Under the pieces are notes generated by a model, which worked only from the letters and a program-made list of their open reading frames with translations, did no database searches and was not told where the DNA came from. Made by a program: the position numbers and the translations under genes. 64,000 nt of DNA from positions 1 to 64,000 of the forward strand of contig NW_026570291.1 in NCBI RefSeq assembly GCF_019649055.1, in the 5' to 3' direction. This document shows, piece by piece, positions 1 to 9,341 of the stretch (its first letter is position 1; the number at the start of each line of letters is the position of its first letter). The DNA comes from Paramacrobiotus metropolitanus. Lineage: Eukaryota > Tardigrada > Eutardigrada > Parachela > Macrobiotidae.

Positions 1-748
1 CCTCTTTACTATATGTATGGCGGGTTCGTGAAAAAAGCCTCGGTGGTTCCCCGCATGTCGGTTTCCCAAAACCACACCAACCGTGGTGGGCAAAATTCCC
101 GGACCGGGTTCTAAAAAACGGACCCACCATACTGTTTGTATGGCGGGTTCGTGAAAAATGCCCCGGTGGTTCCCCGCATGTCGGTTCCCAAAAACCACAC
201 CAACCGGGGTGAGCAAAATTCCCGGACCGGGTTCTAAAAAGCGGACCCACCATACTGTTTGTATGGCGGGTTCGTGAAAAAAGCCCGTGGGTTCCCCGAA
301 TGTCGGTTCCCCAAAAACGCACCAACCGGGGCGGGCAAAATTCCGGGACCGGGATCTATAAAACGGGCCCTCCATACTATATGTATGGCGGGTTCGTGAA
401 AAATGCCCCGGTTGTTCCCCGCATGTCGGTTCCCAAAAACCACACCAACCGGAGTGGGCAAAATTCCCGGACTGGGTTCTAAAAAACAGACCCACCATAC
501 TGTTTGTATGGCGGGTTCGTGAAAAATGCTCCGGTGGTTCCCCGCATGTCGGTTCCCAAAAACCACACCAACCGGGGCGGCCAAAGTTCCCGGACCGGGA
601 TCTATAAAACGGGCCCTCCATACTATATGTATGGCGGGTTCGTGAAAAAAGCCTCGGTGGTTCCCCGCATGTCAGTTCCCCAAAACCACACCAACCGGGG
701 TGGGGTAAATTCCCGGACCGGGATCTAAAAAACGGACCCACCATACTG
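1..748. repeat. 123-bp tandem array with a hairpin in every unit
   Basis: Units start near 6, 128, 251, 373, 496, 619 and 742, a period of 122-123 bp, and the array runs off the left edge. Each unit begins with CCATAC-5 nt-GTATGG, a perfect 6-bp stem. The loop is either TGTTT (128, 251, 496) or TATAT (373, 619; the first, edge copy also has TATAT), so two unit types are interleaved. The last copy is decayed (GAATGG). Each unit also carries the near-palindrome CCCGGACCGGG. The array lies directly upstream of the retroelement promoter and shares its GC-rich style, so it probably belongs to the LTR or 5' leader. No copy of it exists at the 3' side within the window. Confidence 0.9.
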
Positions 749-1440
749 TTTGAATGGCGGGTTCGTGAAAAAGGCCAACGGTTCCCATCCCCATCTGATC
801 GCCGCCAGCCAGAACGGTCTGGTCTCTTCTCTCTATTTTGCGGGCAGAAAGCCTCGGCAGACCCTTCTCCTGCGCGTGGACGGAACGCTCCTCGCGGAAA
901 ACGACCCTCGGACAGACTTGCCCGGGTTGATTAGCGGTTCCCGCGGATCCCCGGACGGAACGGACGGTACGGACCCAGCGGACCCTCGCACCTTCATCAA
1001 TCGGGGTCGACTTTGCCGTAAGTGGCACCCGCAACTTTACCAGCGCGGGATTCACCGGATCGACAGGCGGATTCACGTGGACTTACCCGGTAAATAGGGT
1101 CGACTGGCCCTCGGTAAGCCTCGTAGAGCCTCTAAAGACCCGATATAGCCGGGCAACTTTCCTTTTCACCGGACCAAAAGTAGTTTTGGCCGGCTAAAAC
1201 TTATTTTTACCCGGAAAAACGGGCTTAAAAACATCTTTTTAGGGTAAAAACAGGGTTAGCTAGCCTTACTAGGCCGGACCCTCGAGCCTCGGGGTAGACC
1301 CTCTGAGCCTCGGTTAACAACCTTTCTAAATTTACGAAAAATTACGGGAGTTAATTTCCCCCGGCTAGATTAATTTTTGGTCGGTGAAAAATAATTTTTC
1401 ATAATTTTTCCGGAATTTTCGCCGATTTTCCCACGGCAAA
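749..1440 (+). other. Retroelement 5' region, non-coding
   Basis: GC-rich sequence between the tandem array and the promoter. Short open frames on both strands here show no family features and overlap each other, so I do not call a gene. Short stem-loops occur, for example CCCG-GAAAAA-CGGG near 1210. A good 5' splice donor string, GTAAGT, occurs near 1018 and could serve a spliced mRNA if transcription starts upstream. Confidence 0.5.
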
Positions 1441-1800
1441 AATAATTAATTCAAATTAAAAATTAATTGTGACGTCACGACGGCCGATTTACCATATTAA
1501 AATCTGACCAATCAGGATAACGGGGAGATTCCCTATGTTATAAGCCCGTAGTGAGTCACTGTTTTTTGGATTTTCGCACGCGGCGCGCAGAATCGTGACG
1601 TAGGCGATCATCTGCAAGACCACTTAGTGGCGTGTGACGTCATAGCGGTCAGTGCTGTAGTATAGGACGTACGTAAACAGTACCCTGTATTGACAACAGT
1701 ACTGAGTTGCAAGTAGCACAAGCACACCCACACCATCACCCCACCGGACCTCTGCCCCCCCCCCCTCACCGGACCTTAGCCCCCCCACCGGGCCCTTGGA
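1441..1800 (+). promoter_or_regulatory. Putative LTR promoter (CRE, CCAAT, TATA-like, AP-1)
   Basis: Seen: perfect CRE palindromes TGACGTCA at 1470-1477 and 1635-1642, a related TGACGTAG at 1596-1603, a CCAATCAG box at 1508-1515, a TATA-like TTATAAG at 1538-1544 and an AP-1-type TGAGTCA at 1552-1558. The order CRE, CCAAT, TATA is that of a RNA polymerase II core promoter and predicts a start near 1570. This would give a leader of about 350 nt before the Gag-like ATG at 1922. The region is locally AT-rich inside a GC-rich element, as is common for U3. Inferred from motif content only. The exact LTR borders could not be set because no matching 3' LTR was found. Confidence 0.55.
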
Positions 1801-1897
1801 CCTTCAACAGGCAAAAAGCCTCATCAACTTCGGACAAGTCTCCAATAGGGATAGTCTGACTTTTTGGCCGAAGGGACAACCCGGAGGCTACTTCAAA

Positions 1898-1910
1898 GCT
1901 CCAATAGAGC
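1898..1910 (+). repeat. CAATA-loop stem-loop, stem GCTC/GAGC
   Basis: GCTC-CAATA-GAGC, 4-bp stem, in the extended Gag-like frame just before its ATG. Confidence 0.75.
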
Positions 1911-1921
1911 CACCACCGAAG

Positions 1922-3751
1922 ATGGCCGGTCGAGATAACCCGTACGAACGGAAGTTTGACCAAGGCTACGCCCGACGTGACAATGCAGGCGGGTACACCT
2001 TCCGTCATGCAGGCCCGGGTAACGACCCTCACTCGTCGAACTCCAACCGATCGAGTAAGTCCGGCAAATCCAACCAATCGACCAAATCAGCCAAGGAGAA
2101 GCGAGATACGCGGATCCTTGCGGACGACTTCACCCAATCGCCGGAGGATAGCTTCGAGGACGCACACGACCGGACGTTCCTCGAGCTACCACAGGCTGAG
2201 CCGGAGGTTCTGCATGACCGAATAGGTCAAACTGCGAACTCCGAGCCTGCGGCTGGACTTGTGCACCCAATAGGTGCCTCGCCAGTCTTCTTCCAGGCCA
2301 TCACCCCGGACCATGGAGCCTCGAGCCCGGTGCTAAGTAGCTCCGAGGTGTCACCGGACATGGGTGACCCTGTGCAGCCCCAACATGGCAGCATGGCTGG
2401 ACTGAAACCGAGGCAAGGCCAGATGAGCCCGAGCCAAACGAAGGGTACGGTACCACCGACCCGGGGGGTGACCCACAAGGCGGGTTCACCGACTAAGTCC
2501 CCACCGACCCTGGCTCAAAGCCCCAAACCAACGGGCAACAACCCAAAATTGACGTCGCCGGACCCGAAACGACCCTCGGGGACTCCGAAGGCGACCACAC
2601 CGGACCCGAGGACCCTCACCGGGACTTCAAGTCGGACTTCAAACTCATCGAAGCCGACCTCGGAGACATCCAAATCTTCAACGGGAAGGTTGCAGTCGGC
2701 TAGAACCTCGAACACCGAGGCTCGAGCCTCGGACGTCGAGGCTCGGACCCCTAACACCGGGGCCCGAACTCCGACCCAACGGGTTGGAACACCCAAGACC
2801 CGGCCGGCAACCCCCACTTCCTCGGCTAAGAAAGCCGTTTCCCCGGTCAAATTCCGGATTTCGTCGGTTGCAACCTCCACGGGCGAGGTTGAGGGTTCGG
2901 TTACCGAGGTTAACTTAACCTCGGCTGGCGGACCGTCATCCCCGAAACCCAAAACCCCCGGTAGTGAACCTACTCCAACCCGAGCCAGCCGGATCGAAGC
3001 CTCACAAGCCGCACGTAAGTCGAAATCGGCTTCACCGAAGGTTGCAAAACCAACCCCGGACCTTCCGGCCACACCACCGATGTTCGAACCCCCGAACCTC
3101 GGGGCTGAAAAGACTCCATCACCGACCGACGACGTCTTCGACGCAACGGTGTTACCCAATAAGGTGACCGAGCGTTCGGACAGCAGAAAGGGCTTCAGGT
3201 TTCCGTCACCGAAGCAACATCCAGGCTCACACATCGGAGCCTCGGACTACACACCTCGGCGGTACCTGACAAAGACCCCTCCGGAGAAGATCGGCAACCC
3301 ACAGGTCCTCCGTAAACGGATATACGAGCTGCAAAACCATCTCTTGGCCGGACAGAGCATCGTCGAATCGACGGAGAATGTTTTGTCCCAGACGGTAGCA
3401 TCGCGTGAGCAGGAGCGCAAGAGGCTCACTGACGAACTCGAACGTGCGAACACCGTCATTGATGACCTAACTCAAGAGATCGAACGGTTAGAGGCCCAGT
3501 TGCAAGTAACTGAGGAGCCCTGCCGTCATGAACAGGCCGAAGTCACCAGGCTCCAGGACATGCTGGAGCAGTCTCGGGCCGAAGTGGCCACCCTGCGCGA
3601 ATACTTGGAGCAGCGGCTACTGGCCCTCGGCTACTCCGAGGCCGGCTCGGCGGAAGTCCATAAGATGTTCGACCGGGTGGACGAGTACCGCGAGGAGAAC
3701 CATCACCTCAACAGGGCATTATCGGCCTGGAGGGGGAGATCGACGAACTAA
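1922..3751 (+). CDS. Gag-like ORF, N-terminal part (low complexity plus coiled coil)
   Basis: An open frame of about 610 codons from an ATG with good context (A at -3, G at +4). The frame is also open upstream to about 1796, without another ATG. The first 480 residues are rich in Ser, Thr, Pro and Lys. The last 150 (nt about 3280-3740) have the heptad look of a long coiled coil, rich in Glu, Arg, Leu and Gln. The frame ends in a TAA at 3749-3751. The coiled coil continues without loss of pattern in the next frame (-1) from about 3712, so a 1-nt deletion at about 3690-3712 has split a longer protein. It stands first in the element, before the capsid-like part, as Gag proteins do. No specific family recognised for this part. 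Confidence 0.7.
   Translation: MAGRDNPYERKFDQGYARRDNAGGYTFRHAGPGNDPHSSNSNRSSKSGKSNQSTKSAKEKRDTRILADDFTQSPEDSFEDAHDRTFLELPQAEPEVLHDRIGQTANSEPAAGLVHPIGASPVFFQAITPDHGASSPVLSSSEVSPDMGDPVQPQHGSMAGLKPRQGQMSPSQTKGTVPPTRGVTHKAGSPTKSPPTLAQSPKPTGNNPKLTSPDPKRPSGTPKATTPDPRTLTGTSSRTSNSSKPTSETSKSSTGRLQSARTSNTEARASDVEARTPNTGARTPTQRVGTPKTRPATPTSSAKKAVSPVKFRISSVATSTGEVEGSVTEVNLTSAGGPSSPKPKTPGSEPTPTRASRIEASQAARKSKSASPKVAKPTPDLPATPPMFEPPNLGAEKTPSPTDDVFDATVLPNKVTERSDSRKGFRFPSPKQHPGSHIGASDYTPRRYLTKTPPEKIGNPQVLRKRIYELQNHLLAGQSIVESTENVLSQTVASREQERKRLTDELERANTVIDDLTQEIERLEAQLQVTEEPCRHEQAEVTRLQDMLEQSRAEVATLREYLEQRLLALGYSEAGSAEVHKMFDRVDEYREENHHLNRALSAWRGRSTN
2216..2228 (+). repeat. Variant stem-loop, loop GAATA, stem GACC/GGTC
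   Basis: GACC-GAATA-GGTC, one loop base differs from the family form. It lies inside the Gag-like frame. Confidence 0.6.
2263..2277 (+). repeat. CAATA-loop stem-loop, stem GCACC/GGTGC
   Basis: 5-bp perfect stem around CAATA, inside the Gag-like frame, 34 nt after the preceding variant. Confidence 0.8.
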
Positions 3752-4812
3752 ATTCGGAACTCGACTTCCTCCGGACGGCCTACGCGAACCTCCGAGAGAA
3801 CCAGAATGACCCGGAGGGTACATCCGTAGACCTTCGGCTATGCCAGGCCCAACTTGGCCAGCAGATCCTCGCCCTCACCACCCATCTCCAGAACGAGACA
3901 GCCCGGTTCGAACAGGCTCGCGTTGAGAATCTCGCAGTCATCGAGGCTTAACGATCCCGCATCACACAGCTAGAGTCCGAGAAGACCCAACTGCAGATAG
4001 ACCAGGACCGTCTCCTAAAGTACCAACAGGAACTCTACGACTTCACCACGGATGTAACCAACAAGTACACCGGCCTGTGCGACAAGTACAATCAGCTGGC
4101 CCAGGAACGAGAAGACTTGGGCATCGAAGTCGCGTGCCTGAAGGAGGAAAAGACCTACCTCGAGGACTCCATAACCGAACAACCCCCGTCCTACCGGACT
4201 ACCCAAGAGCAGGACAAACGTCAGCAGATTGATGACTACCTGCGTCGAGACAACCCCTTGCTGAACCCAACAGGTCAAACGGGGGCTCTCGAGAGTCAAA
4301 TCTACCAGGTTGGAATGCTTAGGAACGAACCTTCGGTTGGACCCATACCGAGGCCGCCGTTGGTACCGACAGCCCCGGAGCCGGAACGAAACACTTCGAC
4401 GGCTACCCCCAATGCACCGACCCAGTCAACCACCACAACGACCACGGCCTACGGAGGAACATCTACAACAACGATGTTCTCAACCGGAACAAGGCCCGTA
4501 GCATCGACCTCAACCGGACAGGACGACCCCCGAGCCTCGAACCCTCAAGGCCCGGACCCCCGAGGCTCGAACCCCCGAGCCCCGGTAAACGGATCTGGCA
4601 TGGGACTCCGACCGCCGACGAACGTTTCGACGGGAGGCTCACAGCCTAATTCGGGGAATTCCAACCGGGACCGACAACGTTCGGGCTCCCAGAACACGTA
4701 CCCGCCGAGGATCGAAGTTCAAACTGTATCGGCGGGGCAGCGCAATTGGGCTGACCCGGTACGCCCCGGTTATCCGGATAACGCACCACAGCAGCCTCGG
4801 CCAGACAACTGT

Positions 4813-4825
4813 GACCCAATAGGTC
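4813..4825 (+). repeat. CAATA-loop stem-loop, stem GACC/GGTC
   Basis: 4-bp stem around CAATA in the Pro-rich Gag region. A second site near 4884 has the same loop and a 3-bp stem. Confidence 0.75.
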
Positions 4826-6819
4826 CGGTTGGCCCCGGCGCTGTTGGCAACGGACCCTATCAGCCTCGGCAAGGCAACATGAACCCAATAGGTCCGGTGC
4901 CCCAGGCCGACCAATATGTGGTTATACCACCGGGGATGTGGCTTGACCACAACAGAGTCCTTCAGAGGATGCCAGGGTATGTGGCACCGAACCAACCGCC
5001 GAACCAAGGGTATGGAGCGCAGAATCCCCCGCCCGGACCTGGACAGCCCCAGCCGGCACCCCCTGGTAACCCATACCCTCAACCCCAACCACAGCCCTAC
5101 CCACCTCAACCCGCCCCGGCTGCGCAGCAAGCGGCCTACCCGGTGGCTTGGAACCCTCCGGTAGCCCAACAGGCAATGCCGGTGGTCCAACCCCGTCAAA
5201 CCCCACCACCCGATGAGCAAGACAATGCTCAAGCCCGACAGGAAGGCTACGAGGAAGGCCGGCGCCGATACGAAGAACGGAATAACCGGATCTTGGCTCG
5301 GAAAAATCGGGCAGAGTTGCCGAAGTTCAACGGCGACGGGGCCAAGGTGGAAGGCTGGATCACAAAGATCCGGCGAATCTATCGCTCGGAGGCTGACGGC
5401 GTCGCAATGACAGACGTAGCCTTCATGACGGAGCTGGAGGGCGCCCTAACTGGACAAGCCCTGGAGTGGTACCAGAACCAGTCAACTCTGGAACCTGAAG
5501 AAAACGGATGGACCGTCGACTACTGGCTGCAGCAATTTGCGGCCCGGTTCATGGACCCAGACAAACAGGTCACGGCAGTCGCGGACATCACTACCAGAAA
5601 GTACATGCTGGGGCAAGAGACCCCCGAGCAGTACTATGACGCCATCATAAACCTCAAGCAACGAGGCAACCTCACCGACGAACTGGCAGTCTTCTACCTG
5701 CGGACGAATGTCACGGAGCCAATCCTTCGGGCAGCTCTGGACGTCCGGATGCCGAAGACGACGCGTGAGTTCCGGGACTACGCACGGGACTTCACCCGGG
5801 GCAAGCCGATGTATCAGGTAGTTAAAGGTGGCAATTCCACCAACTACATCACCGTCAGGACGGCGACTCCCGTTCCTGTGACCCAACCGGCTCCCGGATA
5901 CATCCAACCTAACTCGCCAGGTTACCAGAATGTGCAACCGGGGCTTCACCGACAGAGCCCTCCGGCGACACCACCTCCTCAGGCCCGTGGTCAGATCGAA
6001 CAGACTTGGGCGGCAATGGCGGCGATGAACCTGAATGGTGCCCCAACAGGGACCATGGTCACGCCGCCTGCCTATGGGAACAGTGGCCAACCGAGCTAGC
6101 CTCGGAGCCCTGGCTACGGCCAACCCCAGGGCCAGGGTTACTTCGGCTATGGCCAGCCCCAACAGGGCTACAGCCAGCCTCGGAGCCCCGGCTACGGCCA
6201 GCCCCAACAGGGCTACGGCCAGAACTCCGGCTACGGCCAACCTCAGAACCAGGGGTATGGCTTCGGAAGTGGATATGGACGCGGTGGAGCCCCACAATAT
6301 GGTGGCTCCGGCGGAAGACGTGGCGGCGGGAATCGCGGCCGCGGAATCTTCGGCAACCGCGCGTTTGGAGGCGGCCAGCCTCAGAACGTGCAACGGCAGC
6401 CTCGGACACCACAGCAAGAGGCTTGCCAGCAGGCAACCTACGTTGATCGGATGGAAGCTAAGTTCTTCCAGTGGACCCAGGACGGAATATTTTCCTGCGG
6501 TCACTGCCTATGGGGCAACCACAACCAAGCGAGTTGTGGCTATGCCAACCTCCGGCTGGAAGACAACCCGAACCGGAGATGGTACCTGGACTGGAGGTAC
6601 CGGTACGATAATGGATGGCCATTAGGTTCGGCGAATCAGAACTACCCGAACATCGTACCACCCCCGCGCCCCCGTCAGCAGAATGCCGGCGGATTCGGCG
6701 GCCAAGGCAGCCCTAACCGGCAGCCTGGCCAAGGAAATGGAGGGAACCCACAGAATGGTGGTCGACCCCCATTGGCAACCCCGCCATCAGCCCAACCGCC
6801 GCAACTGCCGCCGTCCCCG

Positions 6820-6834
6820 GCCCCCAATAGGGGC
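6820..6834 (+). repeat. CAATA-loop stem-loop, stem GCCCC/GGGGC
   Basis: 5-bp perfect stem around CAATA, 51 nt upstream of the frameshift heptamer. Confidence 0.8.
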
Positions 6835-6884
6835 TCGGGCGGATACCAACCGGTAGTTGGCGGGCCTGTCCCGGGTACATCCCA

Positions 6885-6952
6885 GGGAAACGCCTAAGGT
6901 CGATGAGTTCCGGTGACTCATTCGACCTTTGTCATCCAAGAGAACCACCGGA
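6885..6952 (+). promoter_or_regulatory. Programmed -1 frameshift signal: slippery heptamer plus pseudoknot
   Basis: Seen: the heptamer G GGA AAC at 6885-6891 is in the correct Gag phase (CAG GGA AAC GCC TAA). A stem follows after a 4-nt spacer: 6896-6908 pairs with 6916-6929 over 13 bp with one bulged T. The 7-nt loop TCCGGTG (6909-6915) is fully complementary to CACCGGA at 6946-6952, which allows an H-type pseudoknot. A -1 slip moves exactly from the Gag frame to the Pol frame and skips the Gag TAA. GGGAAAC is a known retroviral -1 slip site. An ATG at 6903 also opens the Pol frame, so reinitiation is the alternative. Confidence 0.85.
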
Positions 6953-7640
6953 TAAGGATAACCCCACTAACCGGAACAACCCTTTGGACACAACTCGGAA
7001 CCTCAACGAGGACTTGGCCTCCGCAACGGTCAGCGAGTCCGCTAGATTCTTAGCGGCGGGGACGGTAGCCCAACTAGGCATCGAACATCCCCGGTTCGGA
7101 TACTCGGAGAATCGACCCAAACCTCGCCACGCCGATAATGCGGCTCCCGGACCAGAACCGGTACCTGGGAGGATCGGCCAAGGAACTTGGATCCGATCGG
7201 CAACCGGGACACAGAACGTGCCCGGACCCCCAGGCCCAGAAGGTGAAGCCGGGGACGTCGGCCGGAGAAACCGGACCCGACCAGCCGGGACGAGAAACGT
7301 CACCAGGCTGCCCGGAAGGCTCATTGCCCAACTAGGCATTACGAGCCACGGGCTAAGCGGAGAATCGGGACGCCGACCCGCAACCTCACAGGACGCCAGA
7401 ATGACGCCTGAACCGTCCTTGGTAGGCCAACCAGGTAGACGGCCGGAGGCTCCGACCGACGAAGTAACGGAGTACTTCGAAGACTGGGAAGCAGTACCTC
7501 TGGAGGCACAGGTACCCGCCTACTGTCTGCAGCAGGAAGCGGACCTCTTCCAGCGACAACCGGCACGAACTGTAACCGGATCGCGTACGTTCTTCAACAT
7601 GCGATATAACCTCTCAACCATATGAGAAGGTCAACCATCC

Positions 7641-8267
7641 ATGGAAGAACGGATAACAAGCCGGATATACCCGGTGGAAACCGCCGAATCGTTGATGGAC
7701 GGAGTAGCTAACCGGCCAGAGGCGAGTCACTCGGTTATGGAAGTTCCATCCGGGCTACCAGGCTCATTAGCCCCGGCAAAACGACTAAGTCCACACCGAC
7801 CCTCGGAAGTCAACCCACAAGATGGAGTAGACCTACCGAAGCTGGACAGGACCTCATTACCACCGCGTGTAGACACCAACGGTGTCCCCGGCGGATCAAC
7901 GACGACCTTAATCCCAGTCGAAGTGACTATTCGGGAAGTAACGATTCAACCGTTACAATCCACCGGACGACCGAAAGTGGTCCGGGAATGGACACATGAA
8001 GTTCAAATTGGACCGGTCACAACCGCGGCCATGCTGGACACCGGAGCCGAAACATCCCTAATAGAGGAGCGTTTCTGCCGGACCAACAACCTTAAACTTG
8101 AATCCCTGGGGTACTTCACCAAAATACTCGGTGTTGGCGGACAAGTCGCCTTCATGGTAACCCATTGTTGCACCGTACCGGCGACCTTGCAAGGGTCCAC
8201 CAGTCCCCATACCTTCCACGTCCAACCTAATAACTCGGACGTTCCTGTACTTCTTGGATGCGACTAA
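7641..8267 (+). CDS. Retropepsin-like aspartic protease segment of Pol
   Basis: The catalytic DTGA motif is encoded at 8037-8048 (MLDTGAETSLI), preceded by a beta-strand-like VQIGPV stretch. The segment ends with PVLLGCD, which matches the C-terminal (V/I)LG.D element of Gypsy proteases, and is cut by TAA 8265-8267 directly after. In full elements the next residues would be a Trp/Phe-Leu pair. Here an LHSKF stretch continues in frame after the stop. The protease matures Gag and Pol inside particles and works as a homodimer. A run of about 110 residues before the domain is unassigned. Confidence 0.85.
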   Translation: MEERITSRIYPVETAESLMDGVANRPEASHSVMEVPSGLPGSLAPAKRLSPHRPSEVNPQDGVDLPKLDRTSLPPRVDTNGVPGGSTTTLIPVEVTIREVTIQPLQSTGRPKVVREWTHEVQIGPVTTAAMLDTGAETSLIEERFCRTNNLKLESLGYFTKILGVGGQVAFMVTHCCTVPATLQGSTSPHTFHVQPNNSDVPVLLGCD

Positions 8268-8342
8268 CTGCATTCCAAGTTTGTCTTCACCCGGGCGCCA
8301 ACGACCCCCAATGAGGGTCAGCGGAACACATCTTCGGGTGTA

Positions 8343-9290
8343 GTGCAGCCTATCCCGATACCAGAGGCACCGGGCACGGCAGCGAATGAGGCTCGGATAA
8401 ATCGGCTTGATCACCTGATGAACCCCGGACCCCCGACCTGCCCGCAATGCTCGAACACCGAACGAAGCCTCGTAACGGAGCTGCAAATTCATAACGCCAT
8501 CGAACAATACTTGGCGAAAGTACGGGCGACCCGATTGGAACCAGTCCGAGGGATACTAAAGGCTATCCCGATACCAGAGGCATCGGCCTCTGGTATACTC
8601 AACCAAAGGTACCGAACCTGGTTTTCCGGCATCCGACACCTCCTTGAAACCCGGACGGTCGGAATAAGACTCGCACTCGACCGAGTCGGCGCAAGGACGG
8701 ATGATCAGATCCGAGCCGCAAGGGAGGAATGCCAAGAGGTAATCAACCTAACCGAAGCCTTAGAAGAAGAGATTATCGAATGGGAAGAAGAGAGGATTGC
8801 ACTCCACGCACAATTTGTGGAACACAAGCTTCCCATACCGGCAATACTGGAAATCCAGTCCCATGAATTGGGCCGACGCCTTAAGTGGCACTTTTGGGAT
8901 CCTTACCACTTCGGTACCCTGGATACTGCCTCATTCTGGAGTCGATACGGCGAAGACACCCGTATAACTAGGGTCGTGCCGGACTCTGAACCTCCGATCG
9001 AGCCTTGTAACTGGCACCAGGCCAAGAAAGTAAGGCTAGCCGAGACCGTGCACCCACAAAATGGGGGCCGCCTAGCTAACATACGGGAACATGCCCCGGA
9101 TCAACAGTACATGGCCTTGGAATGCCCGATCTGCCACGAAAACAACAGAGCGATCGTCCAAGCCCTCAGAACTCGGAATGAAGAAGTCTGGGAGCATGGT
9201 AGGCCATTATATCCCGGACCTCCCGAACCGGGAAGGTGGGAAGGACCGACTCAGCAGACCCCAATTAGGGTTACTGACGGTCTACTTTGA
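8343..9290 (+). CDS. Pol insert of unknown function with two CPxC motifs
   Basis: A 315-codon segment between protease and the acidic linker, in the Pol frame. It holds two spaced cysteine pairs, CPQC near residue 36 and CPIC near residue 260. Each is followed by a run of similar length that contains a charged helix, which suggests a split or duplicated zinc-binding unit. The middle (residues 90-170) is helical and Glu-rich. A short peptide, PIPIPEAP/AIPIPEAS, occurs twice, near residues 3 and 74, as does its DNA. It ends at TGA 9288-9290, with Pol-like sequence continuing in frame. I do not recognise the family. Gypsy Pols usually go from protease to RT with little in between. Confidence 0.6.
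   Translation: MQPIPIPEAPGTAANEARINRLDHLMNPGPPTCPQCSNTERSLVTELQIHNAIEQYLAKVRATRLEPVRGILKAIPIPEASASGILNQRYRTWFSGIRHLLETRTVGIRLALDRVGARTDDQIRAAREECQEVINLTEALEEEIIEWEEERIALHAQFVEHKLPIPAILEIQSHELGRRLKWHFWDPYHFGTLDTASFWSRYGEDTRITRVVPDSEPPIEPCNWHQAKKVRLAETVHPQNGGRLANIREHAPDQQYMALECPICHENNRAIVQALRTRNEEVWEHGRPLYPGPPEPGRWEGPTQQTPIRVTDGLL
8571..8596 (+). repeat. 11-bp perfect hairpin inside Pol
   Basis: An 11-bp perfect stem with the 4-nt loop ATCG, built around CCAGAGGC/GCCTCTGG. It sits at the second of two copies of a 20-bp direct repeat; the first copy, near 8350, lacks the second arm. Confidence 0.7.
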
Positions 9291-9341
9291 CCATCCGCCG
9301 GAACAGCGGAGGAAGGCGAAGCCGACGAGTTTGGAGATTGA

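Larger units (their letters stand above)
3712..6897 (+). pseudogene. gag: Gag-like ORF, C-terminal part: coiled coil, capsid-like domain, YGQ/RGG tract, CCHC zinc knuckle
   Basis: Frame 1 carries on the coiled coil from the previous entry. It is broken by TAA 3949-3951 and TAG 6097-6099, and the sequence around the second shows it was a Gln codon in a repeat. After a Pro/Gln-rich stretch (4330-5260), nt about 5300-5820 encode a helical domain with the retrotransposon-Gag pattern (LPKFNGDG start, GQALEWY, FAARFMD). Nt 6109-6390 encode GYGQPQ repeats followed by an RGG-type run. Nt 6496-6537 encode a perfect CX2CX4HX4C zinc knuckle, the nucleocapsid signature that binds RNA. The frame ends at TAA 6895-6897 just after a frameshift heptamer. 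Family assignment is firm from the capsid and knuckle order. The protein would be unusually long for a Gag. Confidence 0.85.

Noticed and set aside
1-748. The left array as a CRISPR array
   Set aside because: Units are repeated in full with no unique spacers, and the genome is eukaryotic.
750-1097. A 115-codon frame after the left array
   Set aside because: It starts inside the repeat, overlaps frames on the other strand and has no domain.
2515-3234. Long minus-strand frames opposite the Gag-like ORF and ORF C
   Set aside because: They are shadows produced by GC-rich, codon-biased plus-strand genes; compositions mirror the sense frame.
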